Source of the DNA: Clostridia bacterium
GTDB lineage: Bacteria > Bacillota > Clostridia > Christensenellales > Aristaeellaceae
Direction of reading: 5' to 3'
Assembly (NCBI GenBank): GCA_017615475.1
Contig: JAGAAC010000005.1
Coordinates: 1 to 64,000, forward strand
Length of the DNA: 64,000 bases
The notes under the pieces were generated by a model. The model was not told where the DNA came from. It was given only the letters and a program-made list of their open reading frames with translations, and did no database searches. Positions 1-7,470 of this stretch are shown one piece after another; position 1 is the stretch's first letter, and the number at the start of each line of letters is the position of its first letter. The translations under genes and the position numbers were made by a program.

Positions 1-2
1 GC

Positions 3-27
3 AAGAATGCAACGGCCCGTTATTCTT
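3..27. terminator. Possible hairpin downstream of ppdK
   Basis: An inverted repeat pairs AAGAAT (3-8) with ATTCTT (22-27) and inner AACGG (11-15) with CCGTT (17-21). It lies 16 bases past the ppdK stop codon. Any U-tract for the minus strand would fall outside the window, and a short T-run at 26-29 exists on the plus strand, so it could serve either ppdK or a gene left of the window. Weak call. Confidence 0.3.
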
Positions 28-42
28 TTGTCCTTCAATGTT

Positions 43-2685
43 TTATTTACGTGATTCACTGATAGCGGCCTGTGCAGCAGCAAGGCGGGCAATCGGAACA
101 CGGAAAGGAGAACAGCTGACGTAATCCAGCCCGATCCTGTGGCAGAATTCCACAGAGCTGGGGTCACCGCCGTGCTCACCGCAGATACCCACATGCAGTT
201 TCTGATTGACGGGACGGCCGAGTTCAATGGCCATCTTCATCAGCTTGCCAACGCCGGTCTGATCAAGCCTGGCGAAAGGATCGCTTTCAAAAATCTTCTG
301 TTCGTAATATGCGTTCAGGAATTTTCCTGCGTCATCACGGCTGAAACCGAAGGTCATCTGTGTCAGGTCATTGGTACCGAAGCAGAAGAAGTCGGCTTCA
401 GCGGCAATTTCATCAGCAGTCAGGGCCGCTCTCGGAATTTCAATCATGGTACCGACTTCATACTCAAGTTTGGCACCGGCCGCGGCAATTTCAGCATCCG
501 CCGTTTCCACAACCACCTTCTTGACATACTTGAGCTCTTTTACCTCGCAAACCAGCGGGATCATGATTTCAGGTCTTACGTTCCATTCGGGATGAATTTT
601 CTGTGTTTTGATCGCAGCCCGGATCACAGCTTTGGTCTGCATCTTGGCAATTTCAGGATAGGTTACGGCAAGGCGGCATCCGCGGTGGCCCATCATGGGA
701 TTGAATTCATGCAGGGAAGAAATGATATTCTTGATTGTCTCTACGCTCTTTCCCTGTGCTTTCGCCAGGAGCTGGATTTCTTCCTCACTTGTGGGAACGA
801 ACTCATGCAGCGGCGGATCCAGGAAGCGAATGCATACCGGATATCCTTCAAGCGCTTCATACAGTTTTTCAAAGTCACCCTGCTGATAAGGCAGGATCTT
901 TTCAAGGGCAGCTTCCCTTTCCTCAACCGTATCAGAGCAGATCATTTCCCTGAAGGCGGCAATACGTTCAGGCTCAAAGAACATATGCTCCGTCCGGCAC
1001 AGACCGATACCTTCCGCTCCCAGTTCACGGGCTTTTCTGGCATCTGCAGGCGTATCGGCGTTGGTACGCACATGCAGTTTACGGTATTTATCCGCCCATG
1101 CCATAATCCTGCCGAATTCTCCGGCAATTCTGGCATCCACGGTCGGAATCAGTCCGTCATAAATATTTCCGGTCGTACCGTCAATAGAGATAAAATCTCC
1201 TTCGTGGAATGTTTTGCCTGCCAGAGTAAACTTCTTGTTCTCTTCGTCCATCGCGATCTCACCGCAGCCGGACACACAGCAGGTGCCCATACCGCGTGCA
1301 ACAACCGCCGCATGGCTGGTCATACCGCCGCGTACCGTCAGGATGCCCTGGGCGCTCTTCATACCGGTAATGTCTTCCGGAGAAGTTTCCAGACGAACCA
1401 GAACAACTTTTTCTCCCCGTTTTGCCCAGGCTTCCGCATCTTCAGCGGTAAATACAATCTTACCGCATGCAGCTCCGGGAGATGCCCCCAGTCCCTTGCC
1501 GATAGGCTGTGCTTTTTTCAGGGCAGCGGTATCAAACTGAGGATGAAGCAGCGTATCCAGGTTGCGCGGATCAATCATGGAAACAGCTTCCTCTTCGGAA
1601 CGCATTCCTTCATCAACGAGATCACAGGCAATCTTCAGGGCAGCCTGTGCTGTACGTTTGCCGTTGCGGCACTGCAGCATATAAAGCTTTCCGTTTTCAA
1701 CAGTAAACTCCATATCCTGCATATCCCGGTAATGCTTTTCGAGCAGGTCGCAGACTTTTTCAAATTCGGCATATGCCTGCGGGAACTGGTCCTTCATCTG
1801 GGAAATCGGCATGGGCGTACGCACACCGGCAACCACGTCTTCACCCTGCGCGTTGACAAGGAATTCACCCATCAGTTTATTTTCACCTGTGGCGGGATCC
1901 CTGGTAAACGCAACGCCGGTACCGGAGTTATCGTTCAGGTTTCCGAAAACCATGGGCATAACGTTAACCGCAGTACCCCAGCTGTAAGGAATATCATTAT
2001 CCCTGCGGTATACATTGGCACGGGGATTGTCCCAGGAACGGAAAACAGCTTTGATGGCTCCCATCAGCTGTTCTTTGGGATCAGAAGGAAAATCAGATCC
2101 GATTTTGGATTTGTATTCTGCTTTGAACTGACCCGCCAGTTCTTTCAGGTCTTCAGCGGTCAGCTCCACATCGTAGGTAACGCCTTTCTTGGCTTTCATT
2201 TCGTCAATCAGCTGTTCGAAATACTTTTTACCCACTTCCATAACAACATCAGAATACATCTGAATGAAGCGACGGTAGCTGTCATAGACAAAACGGGCAA
2301 ATTTGGGATCGGGATTGCCTGCGATCATCGCTTCGACTACTTCGTCATTCAGTCCAAGGTTCAGAATCGTATCCATCATACCAGGCATGGAAGCGCGTGC
2401 GCCGGAACGAACAGAAACCAGCAGCGGATTTTTCAGATCACCGAACTTTTTGCCGTTGATCTCTTCCATTTTGGCAATGTATTCTATGATCTGTGCCTGA
2501 ATCTCATCATTGATTTGACGGCCGTCTTCATAATACTGGGTGCAGGCTTCTGTGGAAATGGTAAAACCCTGCGGAACCGGCAGACCGACCTTTGTCATCT
2601 CAGCCAGATTTGCGCCTTTGCCGCCAAGCAGTTCGCGCATGGTGGCATCGCCTTCCGTGAAGAGGTACAGATACTTTTTGGACAT
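43..2685 (-). CDS. ppdK: Pyruvate, phosphate dikinase
   Basis: Interconverts pyruvate, ATP and phosphate with phosphoenolpyruvate, AMP and pyrophosphate in the cytosol; in anaerobic Clostridia it commonly works in pyrophosphate-dependent glycolysis or gluconeogenesis. The 880 residues match the usual length of the family. The N-terminal nucleotide-binding domain (GGKGANLAEM at 21-30, SVRSGARASMPGMMDT near 91-106) is followed by the phosphohistidine domain with GGMTSHAAVVARGMG, catalytic His458, and the C-terminal PEP/pyruvate barrel with the conserved CGEHGGDP motif, Cys835. A good ribosome binding site (GGGGAGG) precedes the ATG. It has its own promoter at 2761-2789 and stands apart from recN upstream. 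No anomaly seen. Confidence 0.98.
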   Translation of the reverse strand: MSKKYLYLFTEGDATMRELLGGKGANLAEMTKVGLPVPQGFTISTEACTQYYEDGRQINDEIQAQIIEYIAKMEEINGKKFGDLKNPLLVSVRSGARASMPGMMDTILNLGLNDEVVEAMIAGNPDPKFARFVYDSYRRFIQMYSDVVMEVGKKYFEQLIDEMKAKKGVTYDVELTAEDLKELAGQFKAEYKSKIGSDFPSDPKEQLMGAIKAVFRSWDNPRANVYRRDNDIPYSWGTAVNVMPMVFGNLNDNSGTGVAFTRDPATGENKLMGEFLVNAQGEDVVAGVRTPMPISQMKDQFPQAYAEFEKVCDLLEKHYRDMQDMEFTVENGKLYMLQCRNGKRTAQAALKIACDLVDEGMRSEEEAVSMIDPRNLDTLLHPQFDTAALKKAQPIGKGLGASPGAACGKIVFTAEDAEAWAKRGEKVVLVRLETSPEDITGMKSAQGILTVRGGMTSHAAVVARGMGTCCVSGCGEIAMDEENKKFTLAGKTFHEGDFISIDGTTGNIYDGLIPTVDARIAGEFGRIMAWADKYRKLHVRTNADTPADARKARELGAEGIGLCRTEHMFFEPERIAAFREMICSDTVEEREAALEKILPYQQGDFEKLYEALEGYPVCIRFLDPPLHEFVPTSEEEIQLLAKAQGKSVETIKNIISSLHEFNPMMGHRGCRLAVTYPEIAKMQTKAVIRAAIKTQKIHPEWNVRPEIMIPLVCEVKELKYVKKVVVETADAEIAAAGAKLEYEVGTMIEIPRAALTADEIAAEADFFCFGTNDLTQMTFGFSRDDAGKFLNAYYEQKIFESDPFARLDQTGVGKLMKMAIELGRPVNQKLHVGICGEHGGDPSSVEFCHRIGLDYVSCSPFRVPIARLAAAQAAISESRK

Positions 2686-2760
2686 TAAAAATTCCTCCCC
2701 GATATTTGTCGCAGCGGAGTGTTCTCAAAAAAGAAAATCCGACACGTTTTCCATTAGTTT

Positions 2761-2789
2761 ATTATATAATCCCCATCAAAACAATGCAA
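2761..2789 (-). promoter_or_regulatory. Sigma-A-type promoter for ppdK
   Basis: On the minus strand TTGCAT (2789-2784) and TATAAT (2766-2761) are separated by 17 bases. Transcription would start near 2754, giving a leader of about 70 bases before the ppdK ATG at 2685. The leader shows no clear riboswitch fold. Confidence 0.7.
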
Positions 2790-2850
2790 GGGGTTTCTTT
2801 CCATATTGTTGCGATTGTATTAAGATAAGCGTTGTTTTTTCTTTCTGGCT

Positions 2851-4563
2851 TTATCGTTCTTTCTTCTGTTTCATGGCGGCCTGTATCATACCGGATGCAT
2901 AGTTCCTTGATTCTTCGGTCATCCCGGCGGCACCGCTGATCATTCGTCCTACTTCGCCGACCCTGCCTTCAGGATCGAGCTGTAAGACGGAAGTACGGGT
3001 ACGGCCATCTTCCACACGCTTCTGTACAAGGTACTGATAATCCGCGGCGGCTGCGATCTGAGGAAGATGCGTTACGCATATAACCTGCTTCTCTTTTGAT
3101 ATCATAATCATTTTGTCCGCCACGACCTGGGCCATACGTCCGCTGATACCGGTATCTATTTCGTCAAACACCATGGAATCAACCCCGTTGTGGGCCGATT
3201 CGAGCGTTTTTACGGCCAGCATAATCCTGCTGAGTTCTCCGCCGGAAGCAATTCTTGCCATAGGCTTAAGCGGCTCACCCGGATTCGGGCTGATCATGTA
3301 TTCCACGCTGTCATCTCCGCTTTCCGTAGGCATAACAGGTTTACCGGTTTCGTTTTCCTTAAACAGGATAACAAACCTTGTGTTTTCCATGCCCAGGTCC
3401 TTCAGTTCCCTCATTATTCTGCTTTCAAATTCTGAAGCAAGTTTTTTCCGGGATGCAGTCAGTTCTTTCGCAGTTGTTCTGTATCTGCTTAAGAGACGTT
3501 TGTGTTCCGAAGACATATCATTGATCTGCTGTTCCAGATCTTCAAGAAACCGGTATTCCTTTTCCAGGGAGACAAGCAAACCGGGAATCTCTTTTTCATC
3601 GATGCCGTGTTTCCGCTCGATCCGGTGAATTGTATCCAGTCTGCTGTCTATTTTTTCAAGTGCTCCGGGTTCATACCCGCTACGTTCCGTCATCAGGCTG
3701 ACCTGATAAGCAATGTCCTCCAGTTCATAGTACAGGTTGTCACATCTGTCACTGATAACCCTGATCCTGTCATCCTGTTCTGACAGTGTCCGGAGCAGCG
3801 ATGCGGTTTCTTTTATTTTTCCGAGGCTGGAAGAACCTTCTTCCTCCCCTGTCAGCAGCATGCAGATATCACTGAGCACTTTGGCCTTTTTTTCATCTTC
3901 TGCCAGTTTTTTTCTTTTTTCGAGCAGTAAATCTGTTTCACCTGTTTCTATATGAGCTTTCCTTAATTCCTCCAGATCTCTTTCCAGAGACTTCATCCTG
4001 GACTCCCTGTTTTCGTTCTGCCGTACAAGCCTGGCATATGCCCTGTGATTGCTGATAAACCGTTCATAATCGTTCCGGATCGCTTCCAGCAGTTCCCTGT
4101 GTTTTTTATCACCTGTCTGGTCAAGAAAAGCAAGCTGTGCGGACGGATCCGTAAGAAACTGCTGATCGCTTTGTCCATGAAGGTCCATCAGCAAAACAGC
4201 CAGTTCCCTCAGCACGGACACTGGAATCATAATGCCGTTTATCCGGCATATGTTTTTTCCGCCGGCAGAAATTTCCCGGTAGACTGTCAGGTGATTATCC
4301 TCACAGTCTATTCCTTCTTCTGCCAGATATTCAGCCGCCCGCTTATTGTCTTTTATATAGAAAGACGCTTCAACCGAAGCTTTTTCGCATCCTGTTCTGA
4401 TCAGGTCCCTGTCGGCGCGTCCTCCGAGAATGAGGTTTACCGAATCAACAACAATACTCTTTCCTGCGCCTGTTTCACCAGTCATCACCTGCAATCCCGG
4501 ATGAAAACAGATTGTTGCTTCATCGATCAGCGCCACATGGCGGATTGTTAATGACTCTAACAT
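2851..4563 (-). CDS. recN: DNA repair protein RecN
   Basis: SMC-like ATPase that acts early at DNA double-strand breaks. 570 residues, the usual size. The N-terminus holds the Walker A motif GETGAGKS (29-36); a long charged coiled coil occupies the centre; the C-terminal half carries the ABC signature ASGGELSRIMLA and the Walker B region MVFDEIDTGISG. The start ATG follows GGGGGAAAAGC. It is the last gene of the nadK-argR-recN unit, a common Firmicute arrangement (often with dxs and tlyA nearby, as here). No terminator is evident in the 60 bases before the ppdK promoter. Confidence 0.97.
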   Translation of the reverse strand: MLESLTIRHVALIDEATICFHPGLQVMTGETGAGKSIVVDSVNLILGGRADRDLIRTGCEKASVEASFYIKDNKRAAEYLAEEGIDCEDNHLTVYREISAGGKNICRINGIMIPVSVLRELAVLLMDLHGQSDQQFLTDPSAQLAFLDQTGDKKHRELLEAIRNDYERFISNHRAYARLVRQNENRESRMKSLERDLEELRKAHIETGETDLLLEKRKKLAEDEKKAKVLSDICMLLTGEEEGSSSLGKIKETASLLRTLSEQDDRIRVISDRCDNLYYELEDIAYQVSLMTERSGYEPGALEKIDSRLDTIHRIERKHGIDEKEIPGLLVSLEKEYRFLEDLEQQINDMSSEHKRLLSRYRTTAKELTASRKKLASEFESRIMRELKDLGMENTRFVILFKENETGKPVMPTESGDDSVEYMISPNPGEPLKPMARIASGGELSRIMLAVKTLESAHNGVDSMVFDEIDTGISGRMAQVVADKMIMISKEKQVICVTHLPQIAAAADYQYLVQKRVEDGRTRTSVLQLDPEGRVGEVGRMISGAAGMTEESRNYASGMIQAAMKQKKER

Positions 4564-4579
4564 GCTTTTCCCCCGGTGT

Positions 4580-5035
4580 TTAACGATGATCTGTCAGTTT
4601 ACGGATGCGATTCGTGATTTCTTCGGTGTCTGAATGCTCTCCAACAACCATAAAAACAGTATTGTCCCCTGCAATCGTGCCGAGTATTTCCGGCCACCCC
4701 AGGTTATCGAGTGCTTCCGCCGCCACATTGGCAGATCCGCTGAGTGTTTTGATAACAATAATATTGCCTGAGGAATCCACGCTGATCAACGAGTCATTCA
4801 GAATTCTGGTCAGTCTTTCGCTGACAGCTATTTCATGTTTCTCAGGTTTTGCATATTTGAAACCGCCGTCTCCGGAAGTGACCTTAATCAGCCTGAGTTC
4901 ACGAATATCCCTGGATACCGTAGCCTGTGTTACCTTGTATCCCAGTGAACGAAGAACTTCCGCCAGTTCTTCCTGTGTTTCAATGTCCCTGGAAGAGATG
5001 ATGTCGAGGATTTCATTTTGTCTTTTTGACTTCAT
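4580..5035 (-). CDS. argR: Arginine repressor ArgR
   Basis: Arginine-dependent regulator of arginine biosynthesis and catabolism. The 151-residue product begins MKSKRQNEILDII, has the winged-helix DNA-binding half with the conserved VTQATVSRDIRELRL stretch, and an oligomerisation/arginine-binding half with the GTIAGDNT motif near residues 120-130. I prefer the ATG at 5035, which follows GGAGG by ten bases and fits the family length; an upstream in-frame ATG at 5074, which also has a weak AGGAAA, would add 13 residues and overlap the nadK end. It sits between nadK and recN, 16 bases before recN. Confidence 0.95.
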   Translation of the reverse strand: MKSKRQNEILDIISSRDIETQEELAEVLRSLGYKVTQATVSRDIRELRLIKVTSGDGGFKYAKPEKHEIAVSERLTRILNDSLISVDSSGNIIVIKTLSGSANVAAEALDNLGWPEILGTIAGDNTVFMVVGEHSDTEEITNRIRKLTDHR

Positions 5036-5061
5036 ATCGGCTGCGCCTCCATATTTGTTCG

Positions 5062-5874
5062 TCAGATTCCCCATTCGCTGAGTTTCCTGCGCATCAGCCC
5101 AAAGAAATCATACGGATGTATACGTATCAGCTTGATCTTTTTTTCTGTACCCGTGATGTGGATTTCATCTCCGGTTCTGAGGCTTTCCATACTCTGTCCG
5201 TCTATCTGCAGTTCAGCCGTCTGTTCCCTCTCCGGGTTCAGTAAAAGACGTATATATGCATTGTCCGGCACAATACAGGGGCAGTGCTGCATACTGTGGG
5301 AACAGACAGGAGTAATAATCATGCAATTCATATCCGGCTCAACAATCGGTCCGCCGGCGGAAAGCGAATATCCCGTAGATCCAGTTGGAGTCGCAACAAT
5401 AATACCATCCGCGGTAAAAGATCCGTATTCCTTCTGATTGACATATGCGTCAACCCGGATCAGCCGTGCGTAGCCGCCCCGCGTGATAACAGCATCATTC
5501 AACGCGTAATACTCATTGCCGGTAGCCGGATTGCTGATATGAAGAAGGCTCCTGGATTCGATCTGAAACCTGTCTTCTATGATCGCTTCCAGCGCATCAT
5601 TCAGATGTTCGGGATCCTCTTCGGTCAGGAATCCCACCGTCCCCAGATTGATGCCGAGAAGCGGTATATCATATTTCATGGCATAACGCGCACCGATCAG
5701 AAGAGTGCCGTCTCCTCCGAATGTGATAATCATATCGGGCGCTTCCGCGCTTTCTTCCGTCTGGGGATTATAGGTGGATATCCGGTGCCTGTGTAAAAAA
5801 GCTTCTGCCTGTCCGGCACACTGAACAGCGTTCACGTTCTGGCTGTTCAGGATCAGTCCGGCTGTTTTTAACAT
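5062..5874 (-). CDS. nadK: NAD kinase
   Basis: Phosphorylates NAD to NADP in the cytosol. The 270-residue form starts MLKTAGLILNSQ, with GGDGTLLIGAR (the catalytic GGDGT motif) near residues 53-63, and the NE/D-rich and TPTGSTGYSLSAGGP (diphosphate-binding) motifs downstream. The start at 5874 is chosen because GGGAGG precedes it by nine bases and because the promoter -35 and -10 boxes (5906-5934) lie over any longer N-terminal extension. First gene of nadK-argR-recN. Confidence 0.95.
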   Translation of the reverse strand: MLKTAGLILNSQNVNAVQCAGQAEAFLHRHRISTYNPQTEESAEAPDMIITFGGDGTLLIGARYAMKYDIPLLGINLGTVGFLTEEDPEHLNDALEAIIEDRFQIESRSLLHISNPATGNEYYALNDAVITRGGYARLIRVDAYVNQKEYGSFTADGIIVATPTGSTGYSLSAGGPIVEPDMNCMIITPVCSHSMQHCPCIVPDNAYIRLLLNPEREQTAELQIDGQSMESLRTGDEIHITGTEKKIKLIRIHPYDFFGLMRRKLSEWGI

Positions 5875-5905
5875 AGTCCTCATCCTCCCGCCGGGATTTG
5901 ACAAA

Positions 5906-5934
5906 ATAGTAACACAACCTGTATATTTACTCAA
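5906..5934 (-). promoter_or_regulatory. Sigma-A-type promoter for nadK-argR-recN
   Basis: TTGAGT (5934-5929) and TACTAT (5911-5906) are separated by 17 bases on the minus strand. A start near 5899 leaves a short leader holding the GGGAGG ribosome binding site of nadK. Confidence 0.65.
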
Positions 5935-5973
5935 GCATCACATTGTTTTTTCCGGTTTTATACGAATAAACAG

Positions 5974-5985
5974 TGAATATATTCA
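5974..5985. promoter_or_regulatory. ARG-box-like palindrome (weak candidate)
   Basis: TGAATATATTCA is a perfect 12-base palindrome about 40 bases upstream of the nadK -35 box and 21 bases upstream of the rluA start. Its half-sites match the TGAAT/ATTCA arms of ArgR operators, but the spacer is two bases instead of the usual four, so ArgR binding is uncertain. Confidence 0.25.
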
Positions 5986-6006
5986 TGAAAAGGATCAGGA
6001 CAGTAT

Positions 6007-6675
6007 ATGATACCTATTCTGTACAGTGATCATCAGGTGCTGATCTGTGAAAAACCCGTCGGCGTTTCATCGGAATCGCCCGGTCTTCCGGATCTGGTCA
6101 ATGAGCAAACCGGTCTGAAAACCTATCCTGTACATCGTCTCGACCTGGGCACGGGCGGAGTCTGTATTCTGGCTCTTTCTTCCCGTATGTGCAGTGCGCT
6201 CCAGTCCATATTCCGCAATGACATGGTATTGAAAGATTATTTTGCTGTTGTCAGCGGAAAACCGGAAAATAACAGCGGACATTATGACGATCTGTTGTTT
6301 CATGACCGCCGGCAGAATAAAACCTTCATCGCGCGGCAGTTAAGAAAAGGCGTAAAAGAAGCCGCCTGCGACTGGTCTGTGATCCGGTCGGTTGTCCGGA
6401 ATGAGCAGACGCTCTCACTGGTACGCGTTTGCCTTCATACCGGCAGAACACATCAGATCCGTGTTCAGTTTGCCTCACGCGGTTTTCCTCTTGTCGGTGA
6501 TAAAAAATACGGAAGCCGTATAAAAGGAAAAACCCCCGCCTTATGGGCAGGGTGTATCTCTTTTCCCCATCCTGATCATCCCGGTCAGTCCGTATGCGCG
6601 TCTTCCAGGCCTCCTGCTGTATATCCATGGGATTGTTTTCCGGATGAAGATTATGACTGTATCATCCGTTCGTGA
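6007..6675 (+). CDS. RluA-family pseudouridine synthase
   Basis: Probably isomerises uridine to pseudouridine in rRNA or tRNA; the target cannot be read from sequence. The 222 residues carry the family motif with its catalytic aspartate (HRLDLGTGG, near residues 43-51; most members read HRLDxxTSG) and the later LHTGRTHQIRVQFASRGFPLVGDKKYG stretch typical of RluA enzymes. No S4 domain is present. AGGA six bases before the ATG supports the start. It is the only plus-strand gene between 0 and 14.5 kb and its 3' end overlaps the 3' end of tlyA by 25 bases. Confidence 0.9.
   Translation: MIPILYSDHQVLICEKPVGVSSESPGLPDLVNEQTGLKTYPVHRLDLGTGGVCILALSSRMCSALQSIFRNDMVLKDYFAVVSGKPENNSGHYDDLLFHDRRQNKTFIARQLRKGVKEAACDWSVIRSVVRNEQTLSLVRVCLHTGRTHQIRVQFASRGFPLVGDKKYGSRIKGKTPALWAGCISFPHPDHPGQSVCASSRPPAVYPWDCFPDEDYDCIIRS
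6522..6552 (-). terminator. Intrinsic terminator of the fruK-to-tlyA unit, inside rluA
   Basis: On the minus strand CCCTGCC (6552-6546), loop CATAA, GGCGGGG (6540-6534) is followed by G and then TTTTTCCTTTT (6532-6522). It lies about 100 bases past the tlyA stop codon, antisense to rluA coding sequence. One U-G wobble sits in the stem. Confidence 0.6.
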
Positions 6676-7466
6676 GCTTCCCGTACCAGTTCGCTCACCT
6701 GATCCTTGCCGATTCCGCTATGCCTGTCATCTTTTCTGATGATTTCAGCCAGAAACTCTATATTCCCTTTGGGTCCTGTAATAGGTGAATAATCCATTCC
6801 AATAACCTGAAGGCCGTTAAGATCCGCAAAGCTTATAATCTCATTCAGAACATTCTTATGTGTCTCCGGATCGCGCACCACACCGTTTTTCCCCACATGT
6901 TCCCTTCCTGCTTCAAACTGCGGTTTGATCAGCGTGTAAAACACTCCATGATCTCCCATGATTGCGGAAGCAACCGGCAGAATCAGCCTGATGGAGATAA
7001 AACTGACATCCATTACCGTTACGGACGGTTTTTCCGTAAACATTTCAGGTTCAAGATACCTGGCATTCGTTCTTTCCATCACGGTTACACGCGGATCATT
7101 CCTCAGCTTCCAGTCCAGCTGACCATACCCGACATCGATGGAATAAACATGCCGGGCTCCGTTTCGCAGACAAACATCCGTAAAACCGCCCGTGCTTGAT
7201 CCGATATCCATAATCACTTTGTCTTTCAGATCAGCATGAAATACGCGAATCGCTTTTTCAAGTTTCAGGGCACCTCTGCTGACATAATCATTTCCGGATG
7301 TTCGTATCGTCAGTGTGTCGTCCTCGCTGATCATTTCGGAAGGTTTATTGATCCGTTTCTCCCCCAGGTAAACCCTGCCCTCCATAATGGCAGCCTGCGC
7401 CCTTTCTCTGCTTTCACACAGCAGCTGCTGCACCAGAACGATATCGGCTCTCTTTTTTTCAGCCAA
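6651..7466 (-). CDS. tlyA: TlyA family rRNA 2'-O-methyltransferase
   Basis: SAM-dependent methyltransferase; characterised TlyA enzymes methylate ribose 2'-O positions in 16S and 23S rRNA, and older annotations call it hemolysin A. The 271 residues begin with an S4 RNA-binding domain (about 5-65) followed by an FtsJ-type Rossmann fold with the SAM-binding DIGSSTGGFTDVCL stretch near residue 91 and the catalytic-type lysine in TLIKPQFEAGREHVGKNGVVRD. Four bases separate it from dxs. Last gene of the fruK-to-tlyA run. Confidence 0.95.
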   Translation of the reverse strand: MAEKKRADIVLVQQLLCESRERAQAAIMEGRVYLGEKRINKPSEMISEDDTLTIRTSGNDYVSRGALKLEKAIRVFHADLKDKVIMDIGSSTGGFTDVCLRNGARHVYSIDVGYGQLDWKLRNDPRVTVMERTNARYLEPEMFTEKPSVTVMDVSFISIRLILPVASAIMGDHGVFYTLIKPQFEAGREHVGKNGVVRDPETHKNVLNEIISFADLNGLQVIGMDYSPITGPKGNIEFLAEIIRKDDRHSGIGKDQVSELVREAHERMIQS

Positions 7467-7470
7467 AGTT

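Noticed and set aside
139..2688. Long open frame of 849 codons on the plus strand opposite ppdK
   Set aside because: It is a shadow of ppdK: no family resemblance, low-complexity His/Phe/Arg-rich product, no ribosome binding site; ppdK is unambiguous.
2686..2754. ppdK leader considered as a riboswitch
   Set aside because: About 70 bases with only a five-base long-range complement (TGTCG/CGACA); no known aptamer pattern or terminator.
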